Source of the DNA: Dasypus novemcinctus
Lineage: Eukaryota; Chordata; Mammalia; Cingulata; Dasypodidae
Direction of reading: 5' to 3'
Assembly: GCF_030445035.2 (NCBI RefSeq)
Contig: NC_080690.1
Span: 33,196,796 to 33,260,795 of the forward strand
DNA length: 64,000 nucleotides
The notes under the pieces were generated by a model. That model made no database searches. It was not told where the DNA came from and worked only from the letters and a program-made list of their open reading frames with translations. How positions within the stretch are numbered: the stretch's first letter is position 1; each line of letters begins with the position of its first letter. Of this stretch, positions 1-12,100 are shown piece by piece. Position numbers and translations under genes: made by a program.

Positions 1-117
1 GGGGGTGGCCCGGCTTGAAGTAGTCGACGTTCAGGCCTGTGATCTTGCTTATGTGCTTCAACTCCAGCATGTCCTCCCGGTTCGCGTACCACTCCTTTAT
101 CTCCAAAATCCTCGTGC
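1..117 (-). CDS. DRC7: DRC7 coding exon, cut by the left window edge
   Basis: Starts after a cag acceptor at 118-120 and completes the Cys codon begun in the exon above. It encodes ILEIKEWYANRED and ELKHISKITGLN and is open to position 1. Confidence 0.9.
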
Positions 118-3100
118 CTGTGGTGCCCGAGCAATGCTGGCTGCAGCCGGGCCAGCGCCGCCAGCTCGCCCAGCACGCCGGGCTCACAGAGGTCGGCGGG
201 GCCACACTCACACTGGGAGGGTGGCAGTGACGTGCCCACGGTCACGCGACACAGGGGGAGATGCAGCCCCCCTGCTCCCCACGGCCCGGGCCGCCTGCCC
301 CTGCCCCGGCCTGGCCCCCCTCACACTCCAAATTCTCGTAGGTGGTGAGGCGGCAGACGAGGCCGTTGCTGTTGAGGTACGGCGCCCACTTCTCCAGCTT
401 CGCCCTCTTGTACTGAATCACCTTCTTCCCGCTCGGGCAGCGGGTCTCGAATGCTATGGGTGCAGAGGGGGGTCGGTGTCTCCCCCTCCCAGATAGGGAG
501 GCGGGGGGAGGGCCACACACCTTACCCCCTCCTGCCCTCGCTGGGCTGATCCTTCTCGTCCTTTCCACTGCAGCCCCTGAAAGCCTTTTCTGACGCCCCC
601 TCCTCCAGCTTTCCACCCGAGCTGCTATTCTGCTTTGGGGTTCCATGACACCCTCTCTAGTACTTCCCACCCCATGGGAAAGGCCGACGCCCTTTCCATG
701 GGCCAGGGCACCCCTAAAACCAGGCTTTGACCTGAGGTGGGAGCACTCCGGCCCTCTTGCTTCTCTGCCTGCCCCTCCCTAGTCCAGATATGCCCTGCGC
801 CGCCTGGGCACAGGGGGGCACCACCTCCTTCAGGGAGGGTGAGGCAGGGAGCAGAGGGGGCCTGTGACTCCGGCCCTCAGGGTACCCCAACCCCAGGGCA
901 TGCCACATCCTCCAGCACATGGGGACAGAGGCCCTCCTGTGTAGGCACTGGGCTCCCAGGCCACAGAGCTGAGAGCGTGTGGCAGGAATGAAGCAAAGAG
1001 GGTGCAGTGGGGAGGGGGGTGGCAGCTTCTGCCAGGCCTTCCTCCAGCCTAGCTGAGGCCGCAGACCTGCTAGGAACTGGTCCTGGAGACAGGAGTGAGA
1101 AAAATACCTTCTGGGGAGATCTCGATCTGCTCCACCCAGGAGGGAGGCATGTCGAAGCTCTTCTCTTCATCCTCCTTGCCCTGTCGGGAGAGGCAGGAGG
1201 CAGGGAGGGGCGCGGGTCAGGGCTGGGCAGTGGAGCAGCAGCTCCCGTCAGAGCCTCTGTTTCATAGCCTCCTCCTGCCTCCACCACCCTGGGCCAAGCT
1301 GATAGTGCATGAGCAGCTCGGACTCCTGGCACGTCTTAAGGCTCTCAGCAGGGAGCCCTCCCCTGTACCCTTCTCTGCACCCAGCTGGCTTAGGAGAGGA
1401 CCCCCTTCCTTCCCTCAGCCAGCCTGGGCTCCAGGAATAGCCACACGCCCTTCATTAGGAGCAGCTCCTGGACCTAGTGGGCCCCAGCCCATCCTCCCTC
1501 CCCCCCTCCATCCAGCCTGCTCTGGGGCCTTGGGCCAGTGCCTGAATCTCTCCTTCATTGACAAATGGACCTCTGGGGAGGACAGAAAGGCTGTAAGGGG
1601 CTCAGGACACTGCCTGGTGACCATTAGTATTTTTTTCTTTCTTAGCCTTAGTTTCCCCATCTGTTACATAAAGCCGGCTCTAGACAAACAATTCTCTAAC
1701 TAGGTTACCATGGAAACGTGAATAAGATGTTCCCACTTTACAACTTTCCTCCCATGAACACTGCTCAGACCTCTAGCCCCAGCTCATCTAATTGTGACAT
1801 CTTGCAGCAGACAAAATAGGCGAGCCATCAGCAGCGAGCACTTTCAAAAATCTCTAAGACAGGCAGCCCACGGCTGGAGGGCCTCTTTCTCCCCCAGGGG
1901 CTCAAGGCTGAGCTCTGGCTCTACAGGGATGTCACTGGTCAGTCCTCGGGGCCACCAGGGTAGCTGGTCCAGGCTTGGAAACCAAAGGTCTGACAAAAGG
2001 AAGCGGCCTGATGGCTGCGCCTTGGGGCCAGCAGGGGGCGTCTGTGCCCCAGGATTTGTCTCAAAATCAGGTTTACCCTGGGAGGCCCCCTGTCTCCCAG
2101 AGGGGAAGATGCTGAGAACACTCCAGACAGGACTCTGCCCAGCCACACTGCTGTGCCACGTACGTCACACTAATGGTCTCGCTTCATCCTCAGGCAGCCC
2201 CGGGAGTTGGCACAGAGTCGCCGTTGAGAACCCAGATTTTGGAGCAAGAGCCTGGGTTCAGATCCCAGCTCTGTAAGGAACTAGCTGTGTAACTTTGGAC
2301 AAATGAGTTAACCTCTCTGTTGTATAAGTTACTTCCCTTTGGTAAAACATAAAAATAATAATCCTGCACGATAACACTGGTGGAGATTTAAGTGAGAGAA
2401 TTCAGGTAAAGCACCTGCAACAGTACCTGGGACATAGGTAAGGCCACGTGAGCTTTATATATTATTAATGCTCTCCGCCCCTCCCCCATTCTGCATACAG
2501 ATGAGGAAGCTGAAGCTCAGAGCCACACGGGGACAATAACTGAGGCTGTTGGGCTCCTGACCACGGAGCACAGCTTCCTCCCGACCTGGCTGGAAGGCCC
2601 GGAGCACAGCTTCCTCCCGACCTGGCTGGAAGGCCCGTGGCTGGAGATGAGAGGGAGGCTGACATCTCAGCGAAGGCCCTGGGCCAAATGCCCTGTAGGA
2701 GAGCTGAGGGACAAGAGAGGCCTGCTGGAGCAGGGGGTGGCGGGGTGGGGAGGGGCTAAGGGGCGGCCGCACCTCAGGAATGGCTGGCCCTGAGGGGTTT
2801 CTCTGAGAGGGCCTATGGCCCCACGCTGAGCGAGGGCCTGCTCTCCAGGCAGCAGGTTAACCCCTGCACAACTCACGCCCTAGCCCTTCCCTCACCCCAC
2901 CCACTGGGTGGCCCTGGGCAGGCCCCTGGCCCTGGCTGGGCCTCAGTTTGCCCATCTGTAAGATGAGGGCATCACCCGGGCTGGGAGGGCCCTTCTGTAC
3001 CCCCCATATGTACATATGCTGCAGTCACTTGTCAGATGGGCCTGGAGTCACCCAGGGCTTGGAGCCCCCCACCGCGTGCTCCCCTGCCCCCGCACCTGCC

Positions 3101-6100
3101 CAGCTCACCAGATTCTCCATATCATCCTCTTCGTTTGTCCCTTCCTCCTCCTCCTCAGTCAAGGACAGGTAAGGCTTATTGGTCCCCAAGAGCAGGTGCT
3201 CCCACCGCACAGGGTCTCCCAGGTCAAAGATCAAGTCCTGATGGGGGTGCAGGATGAGCTGAGTGCCCCCTCAGCTGGCCCCCGGCCCCACCACTGGGAA
3301 TGGTGGGAACAGCTGCTACCACAGGAGAGCAGGGACCCGAGGGCAGCGGGGCAGCTTGATCTGGGCTTCTGAGAGGCCGTGCCCACCTTCTCATGGAAAC
3401 TGAGAAGGGAAACTGAGGCCCCGAGGGGGCCAGATCTGGCTGCCCCTTGTCCATCTTCCCTGTGAAAAAAACCCATGACTGGTCTTCGCACCAGTTGGGG
3501 AACAAACTGGACAGTGTTTAAAGCAAACACAAGCTAAGGACAGGCTAATCTTTAGTGATTTTAAGGGAAAAGGATCTGGCGGCTTCCAGGATATGGCAGG
3601 TTTAGAAAAAGCCTCCAGCTGTGGTTTTTTACCTACTGAGGGAGAAGGGAACCAAGCAGGGTGCATGAGTGAGGTGCACGTAGAGGCGGGTGGACTTCCT
3701 CCTTCTCTGTGAGGTCCTCAACCTGCTTCTCACCCCAGCTTGCCTGAGGGCTAGGATCATTGTCTCCTCTGCGAAAATGGCTCACTTGCAAGATAGCGCC
3801 TGCCAGGTGGAGGTTACCCCACATTCCAAGTACCTCCCCACCCTCCTCTCCATCCCCATGAACAGTGTTCTAGAAGGAGCTCACAGGCCAGGCAAAGAGG
3901 CCCCCACGAGGTTTTAACACTAACTGGTCCTGGAGCCTGCCCGAACTCAAGAGCTTAATGTCCTGTGTGAGTCCTGGAAGGGCTGCTCTAGCTGGGGGGT
4001 GGGCACCGAGGAGGGAAAAGCGAAGGCAAGGGGGAGGGAGCCAGGGAGCGGGAGAGGGCAGGGAAGAGAGAGGGGCAAGGGAAAGGAAGGGACTAGGAGA
4101 GAAGCAGGGGCAGATGGGAGGGAGAGGCAGCAGGGAGGGAGGGGGCAGAAGGGAGGGAGAATTAAAAAATAAACAAATAAATCTTTAAAAAAAACAAAAG
4201 CAACTTCAAATGTTTGAAAAAAAACAACACTTGTGTACAATGAAGGAAACCATGGACAAAGCACACAAATGACAGAATGGGAGAAGATATTTGCAATGTC
4301 AATAAGTAACATTTGATTAATATCTAGAATATACAGGAAACTCCTGCAAATCATTAAGAAAGGCAAATAGCAATTCCATTAGGAAAAAAAATGGACAAAG
4401 GATGGAAGTAGACAGTGTATGGACGAGGAAATATAATAGATTCAAAAGCATATACAGAACTCCTCAAACTCTTTGCTCAACAAAGGAATGCAAATGAATG
4501 CAAATATCTCTTTACCCTTATTTGATTGGCAGAAGCAGAAAGATGGATGAAGCCAAATGTTGCAGGATAGGAGCTCTAGGATCTGCATGTACAGCTGGTG
4601 GGAATATAGATTGGTGCCACCATTTCAGAGAGCCACTTTGTATGTCTTAGTTAAAACTATATATAAACAGACCCTAGGACCCAGCAGTTCTAATCTTGGC
4701 CATCTGTATCAAAGAAATTCTCACACAGGTCCATGAGGGAATTGGCACGAAGATGTATGTGGCAGCAGGGACTCAGAGACAATCTGGGTGTTTGTCACTG
4801 AGAACATGGATAAATAAGGTATAATGGACCATTGAGTATCATAGACAGTGTAGAAGCAACAGATTAGAACTTAAAATCACAATGATTAGCAGGGAAAGAG
4901 AAAAGGTAAGAAATGGAGTTCCATTTCTGGTAGTGTGAACTAGGTAATCTGGGCCAGCCTTCTTGCTGACAACAACTGGAAGTGGGAAAAAAAAAATTTT
5001 TTTAAATGCATGTGTTTTATTTTGCTTGTCCATTCATCAGTTGATGGACTTTTGGATTGTTTCCACTTTTTTGTTATCAAGAATGATGCTGCTATAAACA
5101 TTCATACACAAAAAAATCCATTTACTTGAATGCTTTATGGTGGGAGGGAAAGTGAGAAGAGGGGAGGGGAGGAAAGAAAGAGAGAGGAAGGAGAGAGTAA
5201 AGAAAGGGATATAAAAACATAAAAAAGCATATGGAGGGGAGCGTATGTGGCTCAAGCAGTTGAGCACCTGCTTCCCACATGGGAGGTCCTGGGTTCAGTT
5301 CCCGATGCCTCCTAAAAACAAAACGACAAGCGAAACGAATGAAAAAACCAACTCAGGGGAGCCAATGTGGCTCAGTGATTGAATGCTGGCTTCCCACATA
5401 CAAGGTCCTGGGTTCAACCCCCAGCCCCGGTACCCACAAAAAAAAGCATGTGGAACATAGTGAAAAGGTCTTATCCAGAAGTCTCGAAGGAAAAGAAGAA
5501 AGGATAGGGTAAAACCATTGTATATAATGGTGGTAAATTTCCAAAATTGATGATGCAAAAAGCAAGATGATAGATATAAAGCTAATAACCATATCAATAG
5601 TCACACTGAATGTAAGTGGTATATACATACCAATTAAAAGGCAGAGTCTGTCAGGTTGGAAAAAAATTAAAAATCAAGACCCAGTTATATACTGGCTAAA
5701 AGAAATGCACTTAAAATAAAAAGACACGGTTAGGTTAAAAGAAAATAAAATGGAAAAGATATGCCATGCTTACATAAATCAAAAGAAAGTTGGAGTGGCT
5801 ATATTAATAGCAGACATTGAATATCCATATGTAAAAAAGAAATTTGATCCTTACCTTTCACCATATAGCAAAATTAAATGTAAAGCCTAAAACCATAAAA
5901 ATTTAGAAGAAAATTTTTATGACATTGGATTACACAAAGATTTCTTTGATATGACACTAAAAGCACAGTCCATAAAGTCTTAAAATTGAACTAGACCAAC
6001 ATTAAACTTCTGCTCTTCGAAAGACACTGTCAAGGGAATACAAAGATAAGCCAAAGAATGGGAGAAAATATATCACGTATGTTATCATATAGCTGAGAAA

Positions 6101-9100
6101 GGATTTGTTCCTAGACTAAACAACAAACCCTAAAAACTAAATAACAAGAAAGCAAACCATCCAATCTTAAAAGTAGGCAATAGATTTGAACATATGCTTT
6201 ACCAGAAAAGATAAACAAATGGCAAATAAGCACACAAAAAAATGTTCAACTTCATTAGTCACTAGGGAAATATAAATTAAAACCACAATGATATATCACT
6301 ACATACCTATTAGAATGACTGAATGAAAAAGTCTGGCAATATTAAGTGTTACCAAAGATATGGAGAAAGTGGAACTCTCATACACTGCTGGTGGGAATGT
6401 CAAAAGGTACAAACGCTTTGGAAAACCAGTTTGTCAGTTTCGTTAAAAAGTTAAACTTATCATATTCCATGTCTAGTCATTCTACTTCTAGATATCTAAC
6501 CAAGAGAAAAAAAAATATGTCCCTATAAAGACTTATGCATGGGAAGCAGATGTGGCCCAAGTGGTTGGGTACCCACCTAACACATGAGAGGTCCTGGGTT
6601 CAGTTCCCAGAGCCCCCTAAAGAAGACAAGCAAGACATCAAGCTGATGCAACAAGATGATGCAACAAGATGACAACAAGACAATTCAACAAGGAAACACA
6701 ATGAGAGACACCAAAAGCAGGGAGTGGGTGTGGATCAAGCTACTGGGTACCTCCCTTCCACATGGGAGGTCTCGGGTTCAGTACCCAGGATGAGTAGACA
6801 CAGAGAGCACACAGTGAGCACGTAGCAAGCACAATGAGGGAGAAATAAATAAGAATAAATCTTAAAAAAAAAGACTTATGCATTAGTGTTCATAGTACCT
6901 TTGCTAGTAAAAGACAAAACTGTAAACAGTCCAAAAGTCCACCAACAGATGAATGGATAAGCAAATTGTGGTATATCCACACAAAGGTTAATACTACGCA
7001 GCAAAAAAGAGATTTACTATTTATATATACAATAACCTGAATGAATCTCAAAATAATTCCTTCTGAGTGAAAAAAGCCAGACCAAACCCCCAAGAAAGGA
7101 AAAAGAGACTACATACTTTATGAATGGTGGTTGCCAGGCAGGGGGTTGGGGTGACTACTAATGGGTAGGGAGATATTTTGGGGGTGATATAAATGTTCTA
7201 GTATTAGCTGGTAGTGGTGGTTGAACAACCTTGCGGATATACTATAAACTACTGACTTGTACGCTTTAAAATGATGAATTTACGGTATGTAAATTTTATC
7301 TCAATTTTTAAAATGCATAAGAACAGTGCAATTTGCCAAGTTACAATAAAGGGGGAAAATCATATGGTCACATTAATAGCTGTAGGAAAAGCAGCTGATG
7401 AAAATAAATTCTTGTTTGATTAAAAAAAAAACTGTGCTTGCTTTGGCAACACATATACTAAAAAAAACTGGAATGATACAGGGAAGATTAGCATTGCCCT
7501 GCATAAGGATGACACACAAATTCATGAAGCATTCCATATTTTAAAAAAAGAAAAAAACAAAAACAAGCAACAACAATTGCTGGCAAACCAAGAGGAGAAA
7601 AGAGATTCCTTGGTCTGATAGAGGGTAGCTTCTAAATAACCTACATTATATGAATAGTGAAATGGTAGGCTATTATGGTTATGAAGACATGAAGTCTGTG
7701 AGGAATGACCCAAGGAGATCCACTATCCCCACTTCTATTTGACATTATATCAGAGGTATAACCAAAGAAGTAAAACAATAGAAAGGAAAAATAATTAAAA
7801 GGAAAAGATACAAAACTGTCACCATTCATCTCTATGATTGTTATGTAGAAAATCCCGAAGTTTCTACAGATTAATTATATTAATAGGCAGCGGACTTGGC
7901 CCAGTGGTTAGGGTGTCCGTCTACCACATGGGAGGTCCACGGTTCAAACCCTGGGCCTCCTTGACCCGTGTGGAGCTGGCCCATGCGCAGTGCTGATGCG
8001 CGCAAGGAGTGCCGTGCTACACAGGGGTGTCCCCCGCATAGGGGAGCCCCACACGCAAGGAGTGCGCCCCATAAGGAGAGCCGCCCAGCGCAAAAGAAAG
8101 TGTAGACTGCCCAGGAATGGCGCCTCCCACGTGGAAAGCTGACCCAGCAAGATGACGCCACAAAAAGAAACACAGATTCTCCTGCCGCTGAGAACAACAG
8201 AAATGGACAAAGAAAATGCAGCAAATAGACACGGAGAACAGACAACCGGGGTGGGGGTGAGGGGAGAGAAATAAATAAATAAATCTTTAAAAAAAAATTA
8301 TATTAATAGACAAGTTTTAAACTTACTGGGTATGAGGACAGTATGTAAAAATCAATGGTATTTTTTAATGAAGCCATAATGCCATACCATTACAGCTACT
8401 AGGATTGCTAAAATGGAAAATACAGACAATATCAAGTGTTGAAAGGATGTGGAGCGCCTGGAACTCTCATACACAGCTGGCGGGAGTTTAAATGGATGTA
8501 GTCATTTTAGAAAACAGGCAATATCTACTAAAATTGAACATATGCATGTCCTGTGACCCAGCAATTCCACTCCTAAGTATTTACCCAACAGATATGTGTA
8601 TTTTGATTCACTGATATACTCATACAAAAGCACTCGTAGAAGCACCATTCAAAATAGCCCCAAATTGGAAACAATCTAAATGTGCATCAACTATAAATGG
8701 ATAAAGAAATTCTGCTATATTTAGAGAATGGAAAATCAATAAACAAGCAAATCTAGCAAATTATAGCTACGCACAAAATCTGGATGAATCTCATGAACAT
8801 AAATGCTGAGTGAAAGAACTAGACATAAAAGTGTACATACTGTATGATTCATTTTATATACAGTCCTGAAACAGGCAAAACTAATGTATGTTGTTAGAGA
8901 GCAGCACAGAGCTTAACTCCAGGGAGGGGGGTGGGCATGGTGGCCAGCGAGGGGGCCAGAGGGACTCAGGGGGCTGGTCCAGCTTCGGGAGGAAGGCTTA
9001 GTGAGTGGGAATTCAATGAGCTGTGTCCTTGGGATTGTTCACTCCTCTGGGCACCCAAGCAAGAAAGAGAGAGCACATAAAAAGTAGGCAACTGAATAAT

Positions 9101-12100
9101 ATATGTGTGTGTGTATATATAGGATGTGTATCAGTGCCATTTAAATCAGTTAAAATTATAATTGGAGGAAGATAGAAACTAGACAAAAGGGGGCTTTTGG
9201 GGATGCCGTTAATGCTCTATTTCTTGAGCTGGGTGCAGGTAACCAGGTGTGTTCAATTCACGAAAATTCCTTAAGCTCTACGCTTAGGATGAGTACATTT
9301 CTCTGCAAGTATATAACACTTCATACATACAACCCACATTTCAAAAGGATCCACAAATAGAGACATAATCCTGTTGGAATGGATATTTATGGGCAAGGCA
9401 GTGGGCTGAGCCCCCCTGGCCACAGATCTGGCTACCACGGCCTTCCCCTCCTCTCCCATCTGTGCCTTCAGCTCTCCCACCCAGGCCCCACGCCAGCACC
9501 TTGCAGCAGTTCCAGCAGTCCTGCATGTTGACCCAGTAGTTCCTGTGGTTCCAGAGGCTCTCGATGCCCAGGAAATGGTCATCCTGGGTGCTGTAGCTGC
9601 GTGCCGTGAACGAGTCAACGAAGAAGCTCTCGGGCACCTCGCGCTTCCCCGACAGCACCAGGACCCAGCAGTGCACACGCAGGCCGTGCAGGGGGTCCGG
9701 TGGTGCCTTCTCCTCTTCCTGCACAGGACAGGGGGGTGACCACGGCCAGAAGGGTGGGGGCGGGGATGTTAGGGGTCATTTCCCCGGGGCTGGGCAACTG
9801 GCTGGAGGCCCAATTCTCATCCAGGCTGCACCACAGGTGGCTGTGTGGCCATGAGGACATCAACCCCCTCTTGAGCCAGTGCTCCTATCCTGAAAATGGG
9901 AGGATATGACTAGTACTGAGGTTTACAAACAGGGCTCTTCAGAGATCTCGGGTGCGTGGGATTTACTGGCTTTCTAGGTCATGATTCTGGGTGAGATTTC
10001 ATCCTAAGAAAGCTAATGAGACACTGCATGGCTTTCTTGACTGCCTCCCTCCGGGCGACTAAGACAGTGTCATGTTCATTATTGTATCCCCAGGGCTGGA
10101 CCAGAGGAGAAGCTCGGTAAATAATAGACTGAAGGAAATGAAAGAAGGGAGGAAGGGATGGCGGGAGAGAGAACGTGAGGGAAGGTGTGAACATGGGTAG
10201 ATGGCAGGATGGATGGGTGGAAGAATGGATGAGAGAAGGAGAGATGGGAGGCGAGAGAGGAAGACGGATGGGAGGCTGTAGAAAGGCATTTCTCCAGTGA
10301 AGGATGGTGGAACGCTGGAGCTACCCAGCATCAGATGGGTTCCCCGGGCAGTAGAGCTCTCAGGCATTAGAAATCGTCAACAGGACCTGACTGAGACTAC
10401 TCGCTGGAGAGCCTCACACGACAGAGCAGAAGTCAGGCTGGTTATGGGATGGAGAAGGGCCTTTGGACCTGGGGGTCTGTGAAATACATCCCTTCCCTGA
10501 TCTGAATCGATTTCCTTCTCCATGGCAGCCCCTCTCCACAGCTGAGCTCAGGAGTTGGGAGCTGAGAGCCGTGGACCCACCATGAGGCGCTCCTCTGCCT
10601 CCTTCTGCAGCCTCTCCTCCTCGGCTTTGATGGCCTCCTGCCTCTTGATCTCCTGCTCCTGCTCAAACCTGCTGCTCAGGTCCTTGGGGGGTTTGATGGC
10701 ATACTTCTTAGGTGGCACCTTTTCCTCCTCCTCGACAGTCTGTCAACCAATGAGAGAAGGGTCAACAGCCCTGAACCGCTCCTACAACATATGGGTGTCG
10801 TGGCCCTAAAAGCAGAAAGAGCCCCAGCTCTGTGACCTTGGGCAAGTCCTCTCACCTCCCTGAACCTCAGGCTCATCTGTAAAATGGGCTGAGAGTAATA
10901 GAAACCTCCCAGGAATAACGACAGGAAAATGCCTGTGCAGGCTGCCTGTCAGGGCAGAAGCTCGGGGGGTGTCTTCTCCTCCTCTCTCCCCACTGCCCGC
11001 ACTCGCCGTGGCCTGGGTGGGCTCTGGAAGGTGGGGCTGACTGTCAGCAGTCGGGTATTTCTCATCTTGTCATTGGAGAGTTTTGTGTGTTGACTTAAAG
11101 TAAAAGTTTGCTGGGTCAGGAAGGAGAGGAAAGCCTGCATGTGTGTGTGTGAATGCGTGCTAGGTGGCAAGAAACAGTCCAGGGAAGAGCCCTGCAGAGG
11201 CTGCAGAAGAGGGCCTGCAGAGGTTATGAGGGAGAGAGCTACAGTTGCGTGGCCTGGTTTCCCTTCTTTCCCTCCCTTTTCCATCTCAACACATTCATCT
11301 AGAAACTAAGAGTGATAAGATGGGCTGCTACGGGGAGAAATGAAGTCAATGGACATGAGCATAGCTTGTCACCTGGAAAGTTCCCTGCATCTGTTCGCTG
11401 TTGACGTTGCTATAATGATTAAGCACCTGGATTGGTCAGAGCCAAAAGTAATGATGGAGTTTTGTTCCGTCTTCTCTTGAGGAAGCAAGCCTGAGAGAGC
11501 AAGTTTCTCTCCCCACCTTCTGGCTGTACCCCTCCCCCACCAGTGCCCACCCTGGGGCCCACAGGTGCCCACCCGGCTGCAACAAAGGTGCCCACAGATG
11601 GTGCAGGAGCTGTGGATCTTGAGCTGCAGACACCCACAGGGTCCCAGAGTCCTGGAATTCACCCAGCGCATTATAAGAGTTTTCTGCCTGTACCATGACT
11701 ACTTCCCAGACGTAAAGAGATACTTTTGTGATTTCTCCAGCTAAAATTCATTTAAGAGCGTTTCTCATGTTCACAGCAACCTCTGCTTATTGTAGAGCTC
11801 TCAGTGAACAAATATATATATAGTCATCACCTGCTGGAGGATTGGTAACATTTTTGCTGTTAAAAGGGGTCTTTTTACCTGAAATTTTAAAGAAGACTGA
11901 GACCCAAATGTCTGTCCATTTGCCTGTTATTTCATAATGTAAAAATGGCTGGATGCATTTTTATCAATAGGGTACATTTGGAATAGCGTGCCAAGATATA
12001 AGCCAGGGGACATTCACAAATGTACCTAGTACAGAGCAAAGCTGCTGAAACTGAGTGACAAGCGGGGAGGGACAGCCAGTTTGGAGAACTGGACAGTATG

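Larger units (their letters stand above)
7319..9180 (+). mobile_element. L1 ORF2/3'UTR fragment hosting a U6 copy and a DAS SINE
   Basis: 7340-7430 and 7590-7880 match adjacent ORF2 parts ('aaaatcatatggtcacatta'; 'actatccccacttctatttg'). 8310-8900 is the ORF2 end and 3' UTR ('ggaactctcatacacagctg', 'ccagcaattccactcctaag'). A U6 retrocopy (7434-7542) and a DAS element (7887-8295) interrupt it. Confidence 0.75.

Noticed and set aside
7887-7960. tRNA gene, suggested by A and B boxes
   Set aside because: It is the head of a DAS SINE with body, tail and target duplication; no cloverleaf acceptor stem closes.
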